From Lachnospiraceae bacterium (GTDB lineage: Bacteria; Bacillota; Clostridia; Lachnospirales; Lachnospiraceae), in the NCBI GenBank assembly GCA_022781985.1, contig JALESH010000042.1, forward strand, positions 1 to 39,389: a stretch of 39,389 nucleotides of DNA. Reading direction: 5' to 3'. The notes under the pieces were generated by a model. The model ran no database searches. It saw nothing but the letters and a program-made list of their open reading frames with translations, and was not told the origin of the DNA. The first letter of the stretch is position 1; every line of letters starts with the position of its first letter. A program made the position numbers and the translations under genes. This document shows positions 8,785 to 16,865 of the stretch, piece after piece.

Positions 8785-8803
8785 TGTCTGCCTGCCGCAG
8801 ACA
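8785..8803 (+). other. Small hairpin in the luxS leader
   Basis: TGTCTGC-CTGCC-GCAGACA forms a perfect 7-bp stem ending seven bases before the GGAAAGG ribosome binding region of luxS. There is no U-run, so it is not a classical terminator. It could act on translation or mRNA stability. Confidence 0.4.
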
Positions 8804-8824
8804 ATCGGAAAGGAATGATATTTT

Positions 8825-9304
8825 ATGGAAAAAATTACAAGCTTTACCATCGACCACATAAAGCTGCAGCCCGGTATCTATGTCTCTCGCCGGGATCCTG
8901 TAGGAAACAGTCTCATTACTACCTTCGACCTGAGGATGACCTCCCCCAATGAGGAACCGGTAATGAATACGGCAGAGATGCATGCCATTGAACACCTTGC
9001 TGCCACCTTCCTGAGAAACCATAAGGACTACAGGGATAAAGTCATCTATTTCGGCCCCATGGGCTGCCGTACCGGCTTTTATCTGCTGCTGGCCGGGGAT
9101 TATTCCTCCGGAGACATCCTTCCGCTTATGGTGGAAATGTATGAGTTTATCCGGGATTACGAAGGAGAGATTCCCGGAGCCAGTGCCAGAGACTGCGGCA
9201 ACTACCAGGACATGAACCTGAATATGGCAAAATATCTTGCCAGGAAATATCTTGACCAGGTTCTGTACGGTATTGATGAAAGCCGCCTTGTCTATCCGGA
9301 ATAA
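8825..9304 (+). CDS. luxS: S-ribosylhomocysteine lyase
   Basis: LuxS cleaves S-ribosylhomocysteine to homocysteine and DPD, the precursor of autoinducer-2. The metal-site motif HAIEH (His53, His57) and the third ligand Cys124 in DCGN are present, as is the catalytic Cys81 in GPMGCRTG. The length of 159 residues is typical. It sits 22 bases upstream of mtnN, so the two successive enzymes of S-adenosylhomocysteine salvage are probably one transcript. GGAAAGG precedes the start. Confidence 0.96.
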   Translation: MEKITSFTIDHIKLQPGIYVSRRDPVGNSLITTFDLRMTSPNEEPVMNTAEMHAIEHLAATFLRNHKDYRDKVIYFGPMGCRTGFYLLLAGDYSSGDILPLMVEMYEFIRDYEGEIPGASARDCGNYQDMNLNMAKYLARKYLDQVLYGIDESRLVYPE

Positions 9305-9326
9305 AAAAGAGAAAGGAAACGGAAAA

Positions 9327-10028
9327 ATGAAAAAGATCGGAATTATAGGTGCTATGGAGCTTGAGGTGGATACCCTGAAAAGCCAGATGGAGATAAAAAA
9401 TATTACTGCAAAAGCCAATATGGAGTTTTATGAGGGAAGTCTGAACGGTACCCCCGTGGTCATCGTACGCAGCGGCGTGGGCAAGGTAAACGCAGGTATC
9501 TGTGTCCAGATTCTGGCAGACCTGTTCAGCGTTACCCATGTGATCAATACCGGAGTGGCCGGCTCCCTGGACTCCCGGATCGACATCGGTGATATCGTCA
9601 TATCTGCCGATGCGGTATATCATGACGTAGATGCCACTATATTTGGCTACCTGCCGGGAGAGGTTCCCCAGCTTGGCAGGCGGGAATTTACCGCTGACCC
9701 GGATCTGGTGACCCTGGCGGCAGCCTCCTGCCAGGAAGCGAATCCCCATCTCCATGTTTTTACAGGAAGAGTGGTCAGCGGCGACCAGTTCATCAGTGAT
9801 AAAGCAGAAAAGGAACGGATTATAAAGACTTTCGGCGGCTATTGCACTGAAATGGAGGGGGCTGCCATTGCCCATGCTGCCGTACTGAATGCCATTCCCT
9901 TCGTCATCATCCGGGCTATTTCTGACAAGGCCGATGACAGTGCAGCCATGGCTTATCCGGAATTTGAACGCAAGGCTGCACAGGACTGCGCAAGACTGAC
10001 AGCTCATTTGGTCGCAAAGATACAATAG
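9327..10028 (+). CDS. mtnN: 5'-methylthioadenosine/S-adenosylhomocysteine nucleosidase
   Basis: This 233-residue enzyme (Pfs/MTAN) removes adenine from S-adenosylhomocysteine and methylthioadenosine, feeding luxS. It begins with KKIGIIGAMELEV (catalytic Glu12) and contains NTGVAGS, EMEGAA (Glu177) and AISDKADD (Asp200), matching the active-site residues known for the family. The start at 9327 is chosen because GAAAGGAAACGGA precedes it and the protein then begins like its homologues; the longer frame from 9237 overlaps luxS. It converges on the Mrr-like gene with only 12 bases between stop codons and no terminator visible. Confidence 0.95.
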   Translation: MKKIGIIGAMELEVDTLKSQMEIKNITAKANMEFYEGSLNGTPVVIVRSGVGKVNAGICVQILADLFSVTHVINTGVAGSLDSRIDIGDIVISADAVYHDVDATIFGYLPGEVPQLGRREFTADPDLVTLAAASCQEANPHLHVFTGRVVSGDQFISDKAEKERIIKTFGGYCTEMEGAAIAHAAVLNAIPFVIIRAISDKADDSAAMAYPEFERKAAQDCARLTAHLVAKIQ

Positions 10029-10040
10029 CTATGCCCTCCT

Positions 10041-10493
10041 TCACTCCTCCATCATACTTTCCAGATATCCCCGGTCCCACAGCAGGATCTTCAGCTTGCG
10101 AGCCGCCTTCACCGCCGATGAGGTAAAATACTGATTGCAGAGCACGGCCCCTACCATACGGTCATAGTAGTCCCTCCCGGCATAGGCTTCCTGCACTGCT
10201 TTTACACCCACCGGCCCTGTATAGCATTTACACTGGATCGCATAGGTAACTCCATCCTTCTCAGCCAGGATATCCACCCCATAGTCCCCGCTTCCCCTAG
10301 TGACCTCCACCTCTTCAAAGCCGCTTCTTTCCAGAAGCTCTGCACAGAAATATTCAAAATCATGGCCTTCCATATCATCAATGCCGGCAGCCCCTCTTCT
10401 TTTGCGAAGAAACCTCCTTACAGCAAAGCAGACAATCAGCAAAAGCGCGGCAGCCGCTGCCGGCAAAAGCACATATTCTCCATATTCTGTCAT
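10041..10493 (-). CDS. Membrane-anchored Mrr-type restriction endonuclease-fold protein
   Basis: This 150-residue protein has one N-terminal transmembrane helix (about residues 8-25), a basic stretch (RRFLRKRR), then a PD-(D/E)xK nuclease domain of the Mrr_cat family (PF04471). The domain shows DFEYFCAELLERSGF, the catalytic aspartate in DYGVDI (Asp74) and QCK (Gln87, Lys89), all intact. Mrr proteins cleave modified or foreign DNA; small membrane-tethered versions are widespread and mostly uncharacterised. It follows the ABC-class ATPase gene in the arrangement TAATATG: stop and start are one base apart, with no good ribosome binding site of its own, indicating translational coupling. A role with the ATPase in nucleic-acid surveillance is inference. 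Confidence 0.8.
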   Translation of the reverse strand: MTEYGEYVLLPAAAAALLLIVCFAVRRFLRKRRGAAGIDDMEGHDFEYFCAELLERSGFEEVEVTRGSGDYGVDILAEKDGVTYAIQCKCYTGPVGVKAVQEAYAGRDYYDRMVGAVLCNQYFTSSAVKAARKLKILLWDRGYLESMMEE

Positions 10494-10494
10494 A

Positions 10495-12240
10495 TTACAG
10501 TCCCAGCTTACGATATCTGTTGAAGCAGGCGAAGATCTCCTGCCTCCTGGGCAGAGCCAGGCCGGAGGGCAGATAGCTGCCCGGCACGATAGCCCCCAGC
10601 CCCTTATCCTCTATCATTGCCATCAGCCTGTCCACGATTTCCTGTACAGTAGCCTTACCATTGAACATATTGCTCTCTGCATAAGCCAGCAGATGCCCCA
10701 AGGTCATTACCTGCTCACTATCCGCGATCTGCTCCACATAATGAAGGTTGATGGTCTCTTTATTCAGACTGACTGCCTCTTTTCCCATACCTTTTATCTT
10801 GACCCTGGAGTCATCCCTTCCTCCCCGGCCTCCGTCTGATCTGCCGCGTCCCCGGCCGCCGTCCTGCCTGCCTGCAGTCGGTGAACGTCTGTAGTCCGGA
10901 TCCTCCGGCTCCTGCTCCGGCATCAGCAAAACAGGATACTTAGCCGCTTCTGCCTTTGCCTCTGCAGTGATTTCACAGGGTACATAGTTGTCCATCTGAA
11001 CGATCTGATCTGCGATATGGAAGTAGGCCCCGGAGCTGCCTGCTACCATAATACAGGAAATCCCTTTCTTTTCATAAAGATATCTTGCCCTCTCAATAAA
11101 AGGTGTGATGGGTTCCTTATCCCGATGTACCACCCTCTGCATCAACTCATCCCTGACCATAAAATTAGTGGCACAGGTATCCTCGTCGATCAGAAGAAAG
11201 GTGGAACCGCTTTCCATGGCCTCTATTACATTCGCTGCCTGAGAGGTACTGCCGCTGGCATCCTCCGTATAAAAGCTTCTGGTTTTTTTCCCGTTTGGAA
11301 GATTGTTTACAAACATGGAGATATCATCCTTTTTCACACATCTTCCATCCTCTGCCCGTATTTTCATCCCGTCGGCAACAGTAATGACGTACTCCCTTCC
11401 ATCTCCCGCAATATGGTCGTATACTCCCAGCTCCAGAGCTTTCAAAAGAGTGGATTTTCCATGATAGCCGCCGCCCACAATCAGCGTGATGCCTTCTCTG
11501 ATTCCCATTCCCTTTATCCTGCCTTTGTGGGGCAGCTCCATGGCTACCTCCATAGATGCAGGTGAGACAAAAGGGACACTTCCCTTCATAGGCTTGTCTG
11601 ATACCCCTGACTCCCTGGGCAGGACGGAGCCATTTGCCACAAATGCTGCCAATCCCATAGGCTTCAGGCTGTCCCGGATGTATTTTCTGTCATCTGCCAA
11701 AAACAGAACCTCTTCTATCTCCTTTTCATCCAATGCCCTGTAAAAGAGGACAGACTGTACGCATCTGGGCAGAAAGTCAAACAATATTTTTTCCAGCTCT
11801 GAGGAACAGATGGTTCTGCCGTTCGCCGGAAAACCTATTTCCACACGGACGATCACCTTTCCTGTTTCCGGCTCTATGGTGCAGGCTGTTCTCTCCAGCA
11901 CCTCCTGCCCACAGCGGCTTACCGACAAAAGTCCGCTTTTCCCCGAACCCTTTGCCTTAAAATTATACCTCTCAGCCTCCTGTCTGAACAATCGGAGCAG
12001 ATGATCCTGGAGAGCAATTCTTCTCTCCTTCCTTTCATAGCACTCCTTTGGAAATCCTGCTGTTTTTCCATCCACATGGATGCTGACCCTGGAGGGGGAT
12101 GCAAAGGGATCTCCCTGCACATGGTCTATGGAAAGCATATATCTGTCAAAGCCATAGCTTCCCTTTGTGTCTTTATAGGCCGGATAACTCTTACGGTCTA
12201 TTGTTCTTAATAGTCTCTGCAAATCCGCTGCTGTCTTCAT
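10495..12240 (-). CDS. ABC-class P-loop ATPase (PF09818 family) with RG-rich linker
   Basis: This 581-residue soluble protein belongs to the predicted 'ATPase of the ABC class' family (COG3044, PF09818), related to the kinetoplastid RNA-editing factor MRB1590. An N-terminal region of about 230 residues precedes the nucleotide-binding core with Walker A GGGYHGKST (256-264), an ABC-signature-like ASGSTSQAAN (about 328-337) and Walker B TFLLIDEDTCATNF (Asp352, Glu353). Residues 458-476 form an Arg-Gly-rich linker, then a helical C-terminal domain of about 100 residues follows. There are no membrane segments, so it is not a transporter. The start has GGAGAATAAG before it. It is first in a two-gene operon with the Mrr-like nuclease. 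Family is confident; cellular function unknown, nucleic-acid binding likely. Confidence 0.88.
   Translation of the reverse strand: MKTAADLQRLLRTIDRKSYPAYKDTKGSYGFDRYMLSIDHVQGDPFASPSRVSIHVDGKTAGFPKECYERKERRIALQDHLLRLFRQEAERYNFKAKGSGKSGLLSVSRCGQEVLERTACTIEPETGKVIVRVEIGFPANGRTICSSELEKILFDFLPRCVQSVLFYRALDEKEIEEVLFLADDRKYIRDSLKPMGLAAFVANGSVLPRESGVSDKPMKGSVPFVSPASMEVAMELPHKGRIKGMGIREGITLIVGGGYHGKSTLLKALELGVYDHIAGDGREYVITVADGMKIRAEDGRCVKKDDISMFVNNLPNGKKTRSFYTEDASGSTSQAANVIEAMESGSTFLLIDEDTCATNFMVRDELMQRVVHRDKEPITPFIERARYLYEKKGISCIMVAGSSGAYFHIADQIVQMDNYVPCEITAEAKAEAAKYPVLLMPEQEPEDPDYRRSPTAGRQDGGRGRGRSDGGRGGRDDSRVKIKGMGKEAVSLNKETINLHYVEQIADSEQVMTLGHLLAYAESNMFNGKATVQEIVDRLMAMIEDKGLGAIVPGSYLPSGLALPRRQEIFACFNRYRKLGL
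10813..10869 (-). other. RG-rich (RGG-box-like) linker coding segment
   Basis: Residues 458-476 of the ABC-class ATPase read as repeated Gly-Arg and Gly-Gly-Arg units with interspersed Asp/Ser (GRQDGGRGRGRSDGGRGGR). Such low-complexity tracts commonly bind RNA. Confidence 0.8.
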
Positions 12241-12287
12241 CTTATTCTCCGTTTCTCGCCGTAACCCGGGCGTTCTTTCTCTCCTGT

Positions 12288-12317
12288 ATTCTATAATGTA
12301 TCTCCCATTGCCGTCAA
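12288..12317 (-). promoter_or_regulatory. Candidate promoter of the ATPase/Mrr operon
   Basis: On the minus strand TTGACG (12312-12317) is followed after 18 bases by TAGAAT (12288-12293), about 48 bases before the ATPase start. Confidence 0.5.
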
Positions 12318-12341
12318 GCCTGCAGACTCCAAATGAATTCC

Positions 12342-12869
12342 CTAAAGCAGGCCAGCCAATACCACACTGGCTGCCACTCCCACCAGAGTAGCCAGGAGAG
12401 CGCCGGTAAGGGTATATCTTGTCTTGGTAACCCTGGCAGCCAGAAAATACACACTCATGGTATAAAAAATAGTCTCTGTACAGCTCATCATAATGGAGGT
12501 AATCATTCCGATATGGGAGTCAGGTCCATAGGTTTTAAAAATATCCAGTACCAGTCCCGTGGCAGCAGAGGAGGAAAACATCTTGACCAGCACCACGGGA
12601 ACCAGCTCCGACGGAAAGCCTATCCTGCCTGTCAGGCTCCCGAAAAGCCTTCCGATCATTTGAAGAAAGCCGGAAGCCCTCAGTACCCCCACTGCCACCA
12701 TAAGCCCCACCAGGGTTGGCATGATCTGGACCACTGTCTGTACTCCGTCCTTGGCGCCTTTTATAAAATCCTCATATACCTTGCGCCCGCTGAGCAGCCC
12801 ATAAGCAACTATGTAAAAAACAACAACCGGGATGATGATATTGGATATATTCGTTAATACATTTATGAT
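12342..12869 (-). CDS. spmB: Spore maturation protein B, with no standard start codon
   Basis: SpmB is a membrane protein needed, with SpmA, for proper dehydration of the spore core. The frame translates to INVLTNISNIIIPVVVFYIVAYG, then KVYEDFIKGAKDGVQTVVQIMPTLVGLMVAVGVLRASG and the C-terminal half typical of SpmB. The expected length, about 175 residues, is reached only if translation begins near 12864-12869. There the codons are ATC and ATA, not ATG, GTG or TTG. A strong GGGAGGA lies seven bases before the ATC. The first standard in-frame start is GTG at 12734, which would delete the first membrane helix and about 45 residues. It is therefore either read from a non-canonical start or crippled. 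It is separated from spmA by two genes. Confidence 0.8.
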   Translation of the reverse strand: MINVLTNISNIIIPVVVFYIVAYGLLSGRKVYEDFIKGAKDGVQTVVQIMPTLVGLMVAVGVLRASGFLQMIGRLFGSLTGRIGFPSELVPVVLVKMFSSSAATGLVLDIFKTYGPDSHIGMITSIMMSCTETIFYTMSVYFLAARVTKTRYTLTGALLATLVGVAASVVLAGLL

Positions 12870-12906
12870 ATCGCAATCCTCCCACCTGATTTTTACTATT
12901 ATATTG

Positions 12907-12938
12907 ATAAAAGGGTGCCTGTATTCCTACAAGCACCC
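12907..12938 (-). terminator. Terminator of the chemoreceptor/87-aa gene operon
   Basis: On the minus strand an 11-bp stem (GGGTGCTTGTA / TACAGGCACCC, one G-U pair) with a GGAA loop is followed by TTTTAT. It separates the 87-aa gene from spmB. Confidence 0.8.
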
Positions 12939-12991
12939 CTGAAAAACCCTGATTTCTGTTTTAGTTAAACTATTTAGCGGCTCTCGGATCA

Positions 12992-13255
12992 TTACTGCTT
13001 TTTCCCAAGCCAGTCATTTAAAAAATTAACATTCTTTGCCAGCTTAATAATATCTGCTGCATTATCCTGGATATAGATTTTGAGCTGCTCCAGCTCTTTT
13101 TCCGTAAATCCTGAAGATTTTTCAATAGTGCCTCTGGGTACGATGCCCTCCGCATAGTCACCTGCTCCCCGTTCAAAGCAGACTCTTACCATCTTCTCCT
13201 CATCCTTCAGCAACAGGCCTGAATATGTCATCCTGATTTCTTCTGTACTCCCCAT
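12992..13255 (-). CDS. Small conserved hypothetical protein (87 aa)
   Basis: This soluble 87-residue protein is not one I can assign. It begins TEEIRMTYSGLLLKDEEKMVRVCFERG, has a Cys in the middle, and ends in two amphipathic helices (FTEKELEQLKIYIQDNAADIIKLAKNVN). There is no signal peptide. It lies 39 bases downstream of the chemoreceptor gene, is followed by a strong terminator and is therefore probably co-transcribed with the receptor. GAAGGAGAAGGGG precedes the start. Confidence 0.7.
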   Translation of the reverse strand: MGSTEEIRMTYSGLLLKDEEKMVRVCFERGAGDYAEGIVPRGTIEKSSGFTEKELEQLKIYIQDNAADIIKLAKNVNFLNDWLGKKQ

Positions 13256-13294
13256 CTTTACACCCCTTCTCCTTCAAAGTCTCTAAGCCTTCTG

Positions 13295-15079
13295 CTACAC
13301 GGTAAATCTCTTCACCTTTTCATTCAGATTATGTACCTTCTCACTGGCTCCTTCCACTGCCGCTGTCATCTCACCTGTCTGCTGCACCACCGAGCTGACT
13401 CTCTGGGCAATATCGGTAGTCCCTTCGGCTCCCTCATTGGAGGCTGTCCCCACTTCCTCAATGGCCTGCAGAATACCGCTGATAGCCTCCAGGAGACGCT
13501 GTGACGCTCCGCTGAACTCCATAACAAGCCCGTCCACAAACTGGGAATCATCTTTATAGGCCTTGGCAGTTTCCTGAAAGCTGTCATAGCTGCTGATTAC
13601 CTGATTTGCCACAAATTCCAGCAGCTCTCTTGCATCGCCTGACAATTCACCTACTGCCGCGCTTACCTGCCCTGTAATGGACTGGATATTGCCCACTGCC
13701 TCCTTGGACTGCTCTGCCAGCACCCTGATCTGGTCAGCCACTACCGCAAATCCTTTTCCTGCCTCTCCGGCCCTCGCTGCCTCTATGGAAGCATTCAATG
13801 CCAGCATATTGGTCTGGGAAGTAATACCCATAATAGCATCCGACAATGCATTGATCCGATCCACCACCTTTATATCCTCCAGGGCACACTGCAGAGCCTC
13901 TCTGATACGGGAATATATCTCATGTGCTGCTGCGCGGTCGTTATTGGCATTATTTTTCGCCTCCTCAGCCCTGTGCAGGATCTCCTCAGCCCGTACAGCG
14001 CCCTCTCTGGACTGCTCTGCAATATGCTTTGCAGACTCCTGAATCTCCTGGGACATAGCTGCAATCTCTTCCGAAGAGGCTGCTGTTTCCTGCATGCCCG
14101 CTGCCAGCTCCTCAGAGGTAGCTGACATGGTCTCCATTTCAAGGTTAACCGCATTCACCTCATCTCTGATAGAGGCCGTTATCCTGGCGATAGCATCAGA
14201 ATCCGTATGGATCTCCTCGATCAATTCCTTTACATTGTTTCTCATCTCATTCATATTCCTGGAAAGAATACCGAAATCATCCTTGCGCTCCAGAAAAGAA
14301 TCCGGCAGAACGGCTGCAAAGTTACCCTTACCCAACTCCTCGTTATAATCCATGGCCACCTTCAGTGCCCTGGTAATCCCAATACCGATCAGAATCGTGA
14401 AGCCCGTCAGGGAAAGCAGCAGCACCACTGCTATGACTACCGCCCTTATCATGGTGTCCTGAACCATTTTATTCTGCTCTGCCTGACGCTCACCCAGCAT
14501 GGTATCCAAGTCGTCTATGTAATTGCCTGTTCCCACCACCCACTGAAAAGGCTCAAAGGCCTTACAATAGGAACGCTTCGGCAGCGGCTCTGATCCCCCC
14601 TCTTTTGTAAAATAATAATCTGTATAGCCCCCTTCCGGCTTCCTTCCTTCATTGATAAAGCTCTGCACATACTTATAGCCGTCCAGATCAACGGCATCCC
14701 ATCTGTTGGTTCCCTCTGTTTCATTTCCCAGCAGAACCACATTCACACCCTCATAGGTATCAGCCCAAAAGTAGCCATCATCTCCATAGCGTATATCCCT
14801 CAGTATCCCGGCTCCCAGTTCTTTGGCCTCTTCCAGAGTATAGGTACCGGCCTCATACTCCCCATAGATATGCTCCAGCATGGAGATCACACTTTCTACC
14901 TGAGACTTACTGCTGCTGTCGTAGTCCTCTCTCTGGCTCTCTTCCATCTCTGCTATGGACTGCTCGCTGACAGCATCCATGTTCTGTGAAAAGTTGATAT
15001 ACATCAGAAACAGTCCCGCCGCCACCATTACTCCCAGCATCAAAAGCTTCGTTCTTACCTTCCAGTGTCTCAGTCTCAT
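13295..15079 (-). CDS. Methyl-accepting chemotaxis protein with single Cache domain
   Basis: This 594-residue transmembrane receptor has a first helix at about residues 11-27 and an extracytoplasmic sCache_2-type sensor with [29 protein letters not shown] and [14 protein letters not shown] second helix lies near 212-235, followed by HAMP and a long coiled-coil signalling domain with the hairpin tip [32 protein letters not shown], which contacts CheA/CheW. sCache_2 receptors often sense small organic acids; the ligand here is unknown. No flagellar or che genes lie in the window. It has its own promoter at 15120-15148 and interrupts the usual spmA-spmB neighbourhood. Confidence 0.95.
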   Translation of the reverse strand: MRLRHWKVRTKLLMLGVMVAAGLFLMYINFSQNMDAVSEQSIAEMEESQREDYDSSSKSQVESVISMLEHIYGEYEAGTYTLEEAKELGAGILRDIRYGDDGYFWADTYEGVNVVLLGNETEGTNRWDAVDLDGYKYVQSFINEGRKPEGGYTDYYFTKEGGSEPLPKRSYCKAFEPFQWVVGTGNYIDDLDTMLGERQAEQNKMVQDTMIRAVVIAVVLLLSLTGFTILIGIGITRALKVAMDYNEELGKGNFAAVLPDSFLERKDDFGILSRNMNEMRNNVKELIEEIHTDSDAIARITASIRDEVNAVNLEMETMSATSEELAAGMQETAASSEEIAAMSQEIQESAKHIAEQSREGAVRAEEILHRAEEAKNNANNDRAAAHEIYSRIREALQCALEDIKVVDRINALSDAIMGITSQTNMLALNASIEAARAGEAGKGFAVVADQIRVLAEQSKEAVGNIQSITGQVSAAVGELSGDARELLEFVANQVISSYDSFQETAKAYKDDSQFVDGLVMEFSGASQRLLEAISGILQAIEEVGTASNEGAEGTTDIAQRVSSVVQQTGEMTAAVEGASEKVHNLNEKVKRFTV

Positions 15080-15119
15080 AACTATCCACTCCCATCTTCA
15101 TTGGTATTTTATGTATATT

Positions 15120-15148
15120 ATTATACTCTCTTTTTTACCATGAGACAA
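15120..15148 (-). promoter_or_regulatory. Sigma-A-type promoter of the chemoreceptor gene
   Basis: On the minus strand TTGTCT (15143-15148) and TATAAT (15120-15125) are 17 bases apart, about 40 bases before the start codon. Confidence 0.65.
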
Positions 15149-15186
15149 TTGTATCTTATCCTTTATTTGTATATTTATGCTCATGC

Positions 15187-15810
15187 TCAAGCCCTATTAC
15201 TCCTATCTCTTATCTTACAATAAACCACTGCTGCTGCAGAACTGACCAGTGTGGCTGCAATGGCCGGGGCGATGATTGCTGCCGGATTCACGCTCCCATA
15301 CTGCTGCCGGTAGGCGATCATATTGACCGGAATCAGCTGCAGGGAAGAAATATTCAGAATCAGAAAAGTACACATTTCCCTGCTGGCAATACGTATCCGG
15401 CCATCAGATCCTGCATCCGCATACCCCGGCGCGCCTCTCTCTGCCTCCAGCTGAGCCAATGCCTCCATAGCCTTTAAGCCTGCCGGAGTACAGGCCCAGC
15501 CCAGCCCCAATACATTGGCAATGATATTCATGGATATGTACTCTCTGGCAATATGCTCTCTGGGTATCCGCGGAAACATAAAGGAGATAAAGGGCTGTAT
15601 CCCTGCAGTGAGCCTCCCGATCAGTCCTGAGGCCTGGGCAATCTCCATCAATCCCACCCACAGAGCCATCACGCCTGTCATCGTAATGCACAGGGAGACA
15701 GCTTCTCCGGCGGAATTTAAAGCCGCATTGCTTACTGCTTCTATATTATTGGTAAATGCACCGTAAACAACTCCTGCCAGAATCATAAAAGCCCAGATAT
15801 AATTCAGCAT
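15187..15810 (-). CDS. spmA: Spore maturation protein A
   Basis: This 207-residue nucleoside-recognition/gate-domain membrane protein is needed for spore core dehydration together with SpmB. Typical SpmA segments are visible: MLNYIWAFMILAGVVYGAFTN, SLCITMTGVMALWVGLMEIA, the conserved NIIANVLGLGWACTPAGLKAMEAL, and TFLILNISSLQLIPVNMIAYR. The start at 15810 is supported by AAAAAAGGA six bases upstream and by the usual N terminus; an earlier start at 15828 lacks a ribosome binding site. In most Clostridia and Bacillus spmB follows immediately; here it lies about 2.3 kb further on. Confidence 0.93.
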   Translation of the reverse strand: MLNYIWAFMILAGVVYGAFTNNIEAVSNAALNSAGEAVSLCITMTGVMALWVGLMEIAQASGLIGRLTAGIQPFISFMFPRIPREHIAREYISMNIIANVLGLGWACTPAGLKAMEALAQLEAERGAPGYADAGSDGRIRIASREMCTFLILNISSLQLIPVNMIAYRQQYGSVNPAAIIAPAIAATLVSSAAAVVYCKIRDRSNRA

Positions 15811-15982
15811 AAATATTCCTTTTTTCAATTTTCATTAATATTATTCTATTCCCCCCTTCCTCCGGGTATTCAGATACAATCCTTGTATTTTCTACTTTTT
15901 TTGACAGAAGGCTTTTCTTCCCAATCTGCATAGTGTATAATATGGTGACACATTAAACAAATTGAGTGGGAGGAAAATCAAA

Positions 15983-16786
15983 ATGAAAAGGAAATTATTG
16001 AAAGGTGCTGCTGCTGTCTTATCTGCGGCTATGCTTCTGTCCATGACCGGCTGCGGAGCTAAGGAGGATCCCAGGGCTGTACTGAATGCTGCAATGACAA
16101 AAAATGCTGAAATGAGTGATTCCGATATGGATCTGTCTATGGATATGAGCGTAGACCAGGATGGTATCTCCATATCGGTGATTTCCGACGGAAACATGAA
16201 GATCAGCGGTGCCAATACAGAGAATATGCTCTATCTGGCCGATATAAAGATGGATATGTCTGCTCAAGGAGAAAGCCAGACCATTGACACGGTCACCTTT
16301 TATCAGGATGGCTACTGCTATACTGAGACTATGGGAACCAAGCTAAAATATGCTGTGGATTTGGAATCCATGATAGAAACTATCAACCAAAGCACCGGTC
16401 TTGCTTCCATGGATACTTCTTATTTCAAGGATCTCACCCTGAAAAAGAACGGTGACGCCAGAACCATAAGCTTTACCACTGATCCCAGCCAGATGAAGGA
16501 ATATGTATCAGAGATTATGGGCGCCTTGGGCGGCGGACTGACAGGCGGCGGGGATGCGGAAATGACAGTGTCCCAGCTGTCCGGCTCATACACCATCGGA
16601 AAGAACGGTTACTGCACAGGCGCCGACATAGACATGGTAATGGACATGGATGTCTCCGGCGTTACCTGCAGCGTAACTGCAAATGTGAAGGTGACCTACA
16701 ATAATCCGGGACAGCCGGTTGAGGTTGTGATCCCTGACACTGAGGGCTACCAGGAAGTGAATATGACGGATATGATGGCCCAATAA
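15983..16786 (+). CDS. Secreted lipoprotein, probable LppX/LolA-like fold (DUF6612 type)
   Basis: This 267-residue protein has a lipoprotein signal peptide (MKRKLLKGAAAVLSAAMLLSMTGC; lipid-attached Cys at residue 24), followed by a Met/Asp-rich beta-strand domain: DMDLSMDMSVDQDG, MLYLADIKMDMSAQG, TVTFYQDGYCYTETMGTKLKY. The pattern resembles Clostridia lipoproteins of the DUF6612 kind, whose fold resembles lipid-carrier lipoproteins; this is a resemblance by pattern, not a proven assignment. GGGAGG precedes the start by nine bases. It has its own transcript, divergent from spmA, ended by the terminator at 16808. Confidence 0.8.
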   Translation: MKRKLLKGAAAVLSAAMLLSMTGCGAKEDPRAVLNAAMTKNAEMSDSDMDLSMDMSVDQDGISISVISDGNMKISGANTENMLYLADIKMDMSAQGESQTIDTVTFYQDGYCYTETMGTKLKYAVDLESMIETINQSTGLASMDTSYFKDLTLKKNGDARTISFTTDPSQMKEYVSEIMGALGGGLTGGGDAEMTVSQLSGSYTIGKNGYCTGADIDMVMDMDVSGVTCSVTANVKVTYNNPGQPVEVVIPDTEGYQEVNMTDMMAQ

Positions 16787-16807
16787 GATAAATAAGCTTT
16801 GAAATAC

Positions 16808-16844
16808 AAAATCCTGCTGTATGATCTCCATCCAGCAGGATTTT
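16808..16844. terminator. Bidirectional terminator between lipoprotein gene and rsmI
   Basis: A 12-bp stem (AAAATCCTGCTG / CAGCAGGATTTT) with a 13-base loop has A/T runs on both sides, so it can serve both converging transcripts. Confidence 0.85.
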
Positions 16845-16865
16845 ATATTAGGGAAGGCAGCTGCC

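Noticed and set aside
10495..12240. ABC transporter ATPase
   Set aside because: The motifs belong to the stand-alone ABC-class ATPase family; there is no permease gene nearby and the N- and C-terminal domains are not those of a transporter subunit.
15901..15941. TTGACA and TATAAT upstream of the lipoprotein gene
   Set aside because: The two hexamers are separated by 29 bases, too far to form one sigma-A promoter. The TATAAT alone may serve as a -10 box, but no good -35 is placed before it.
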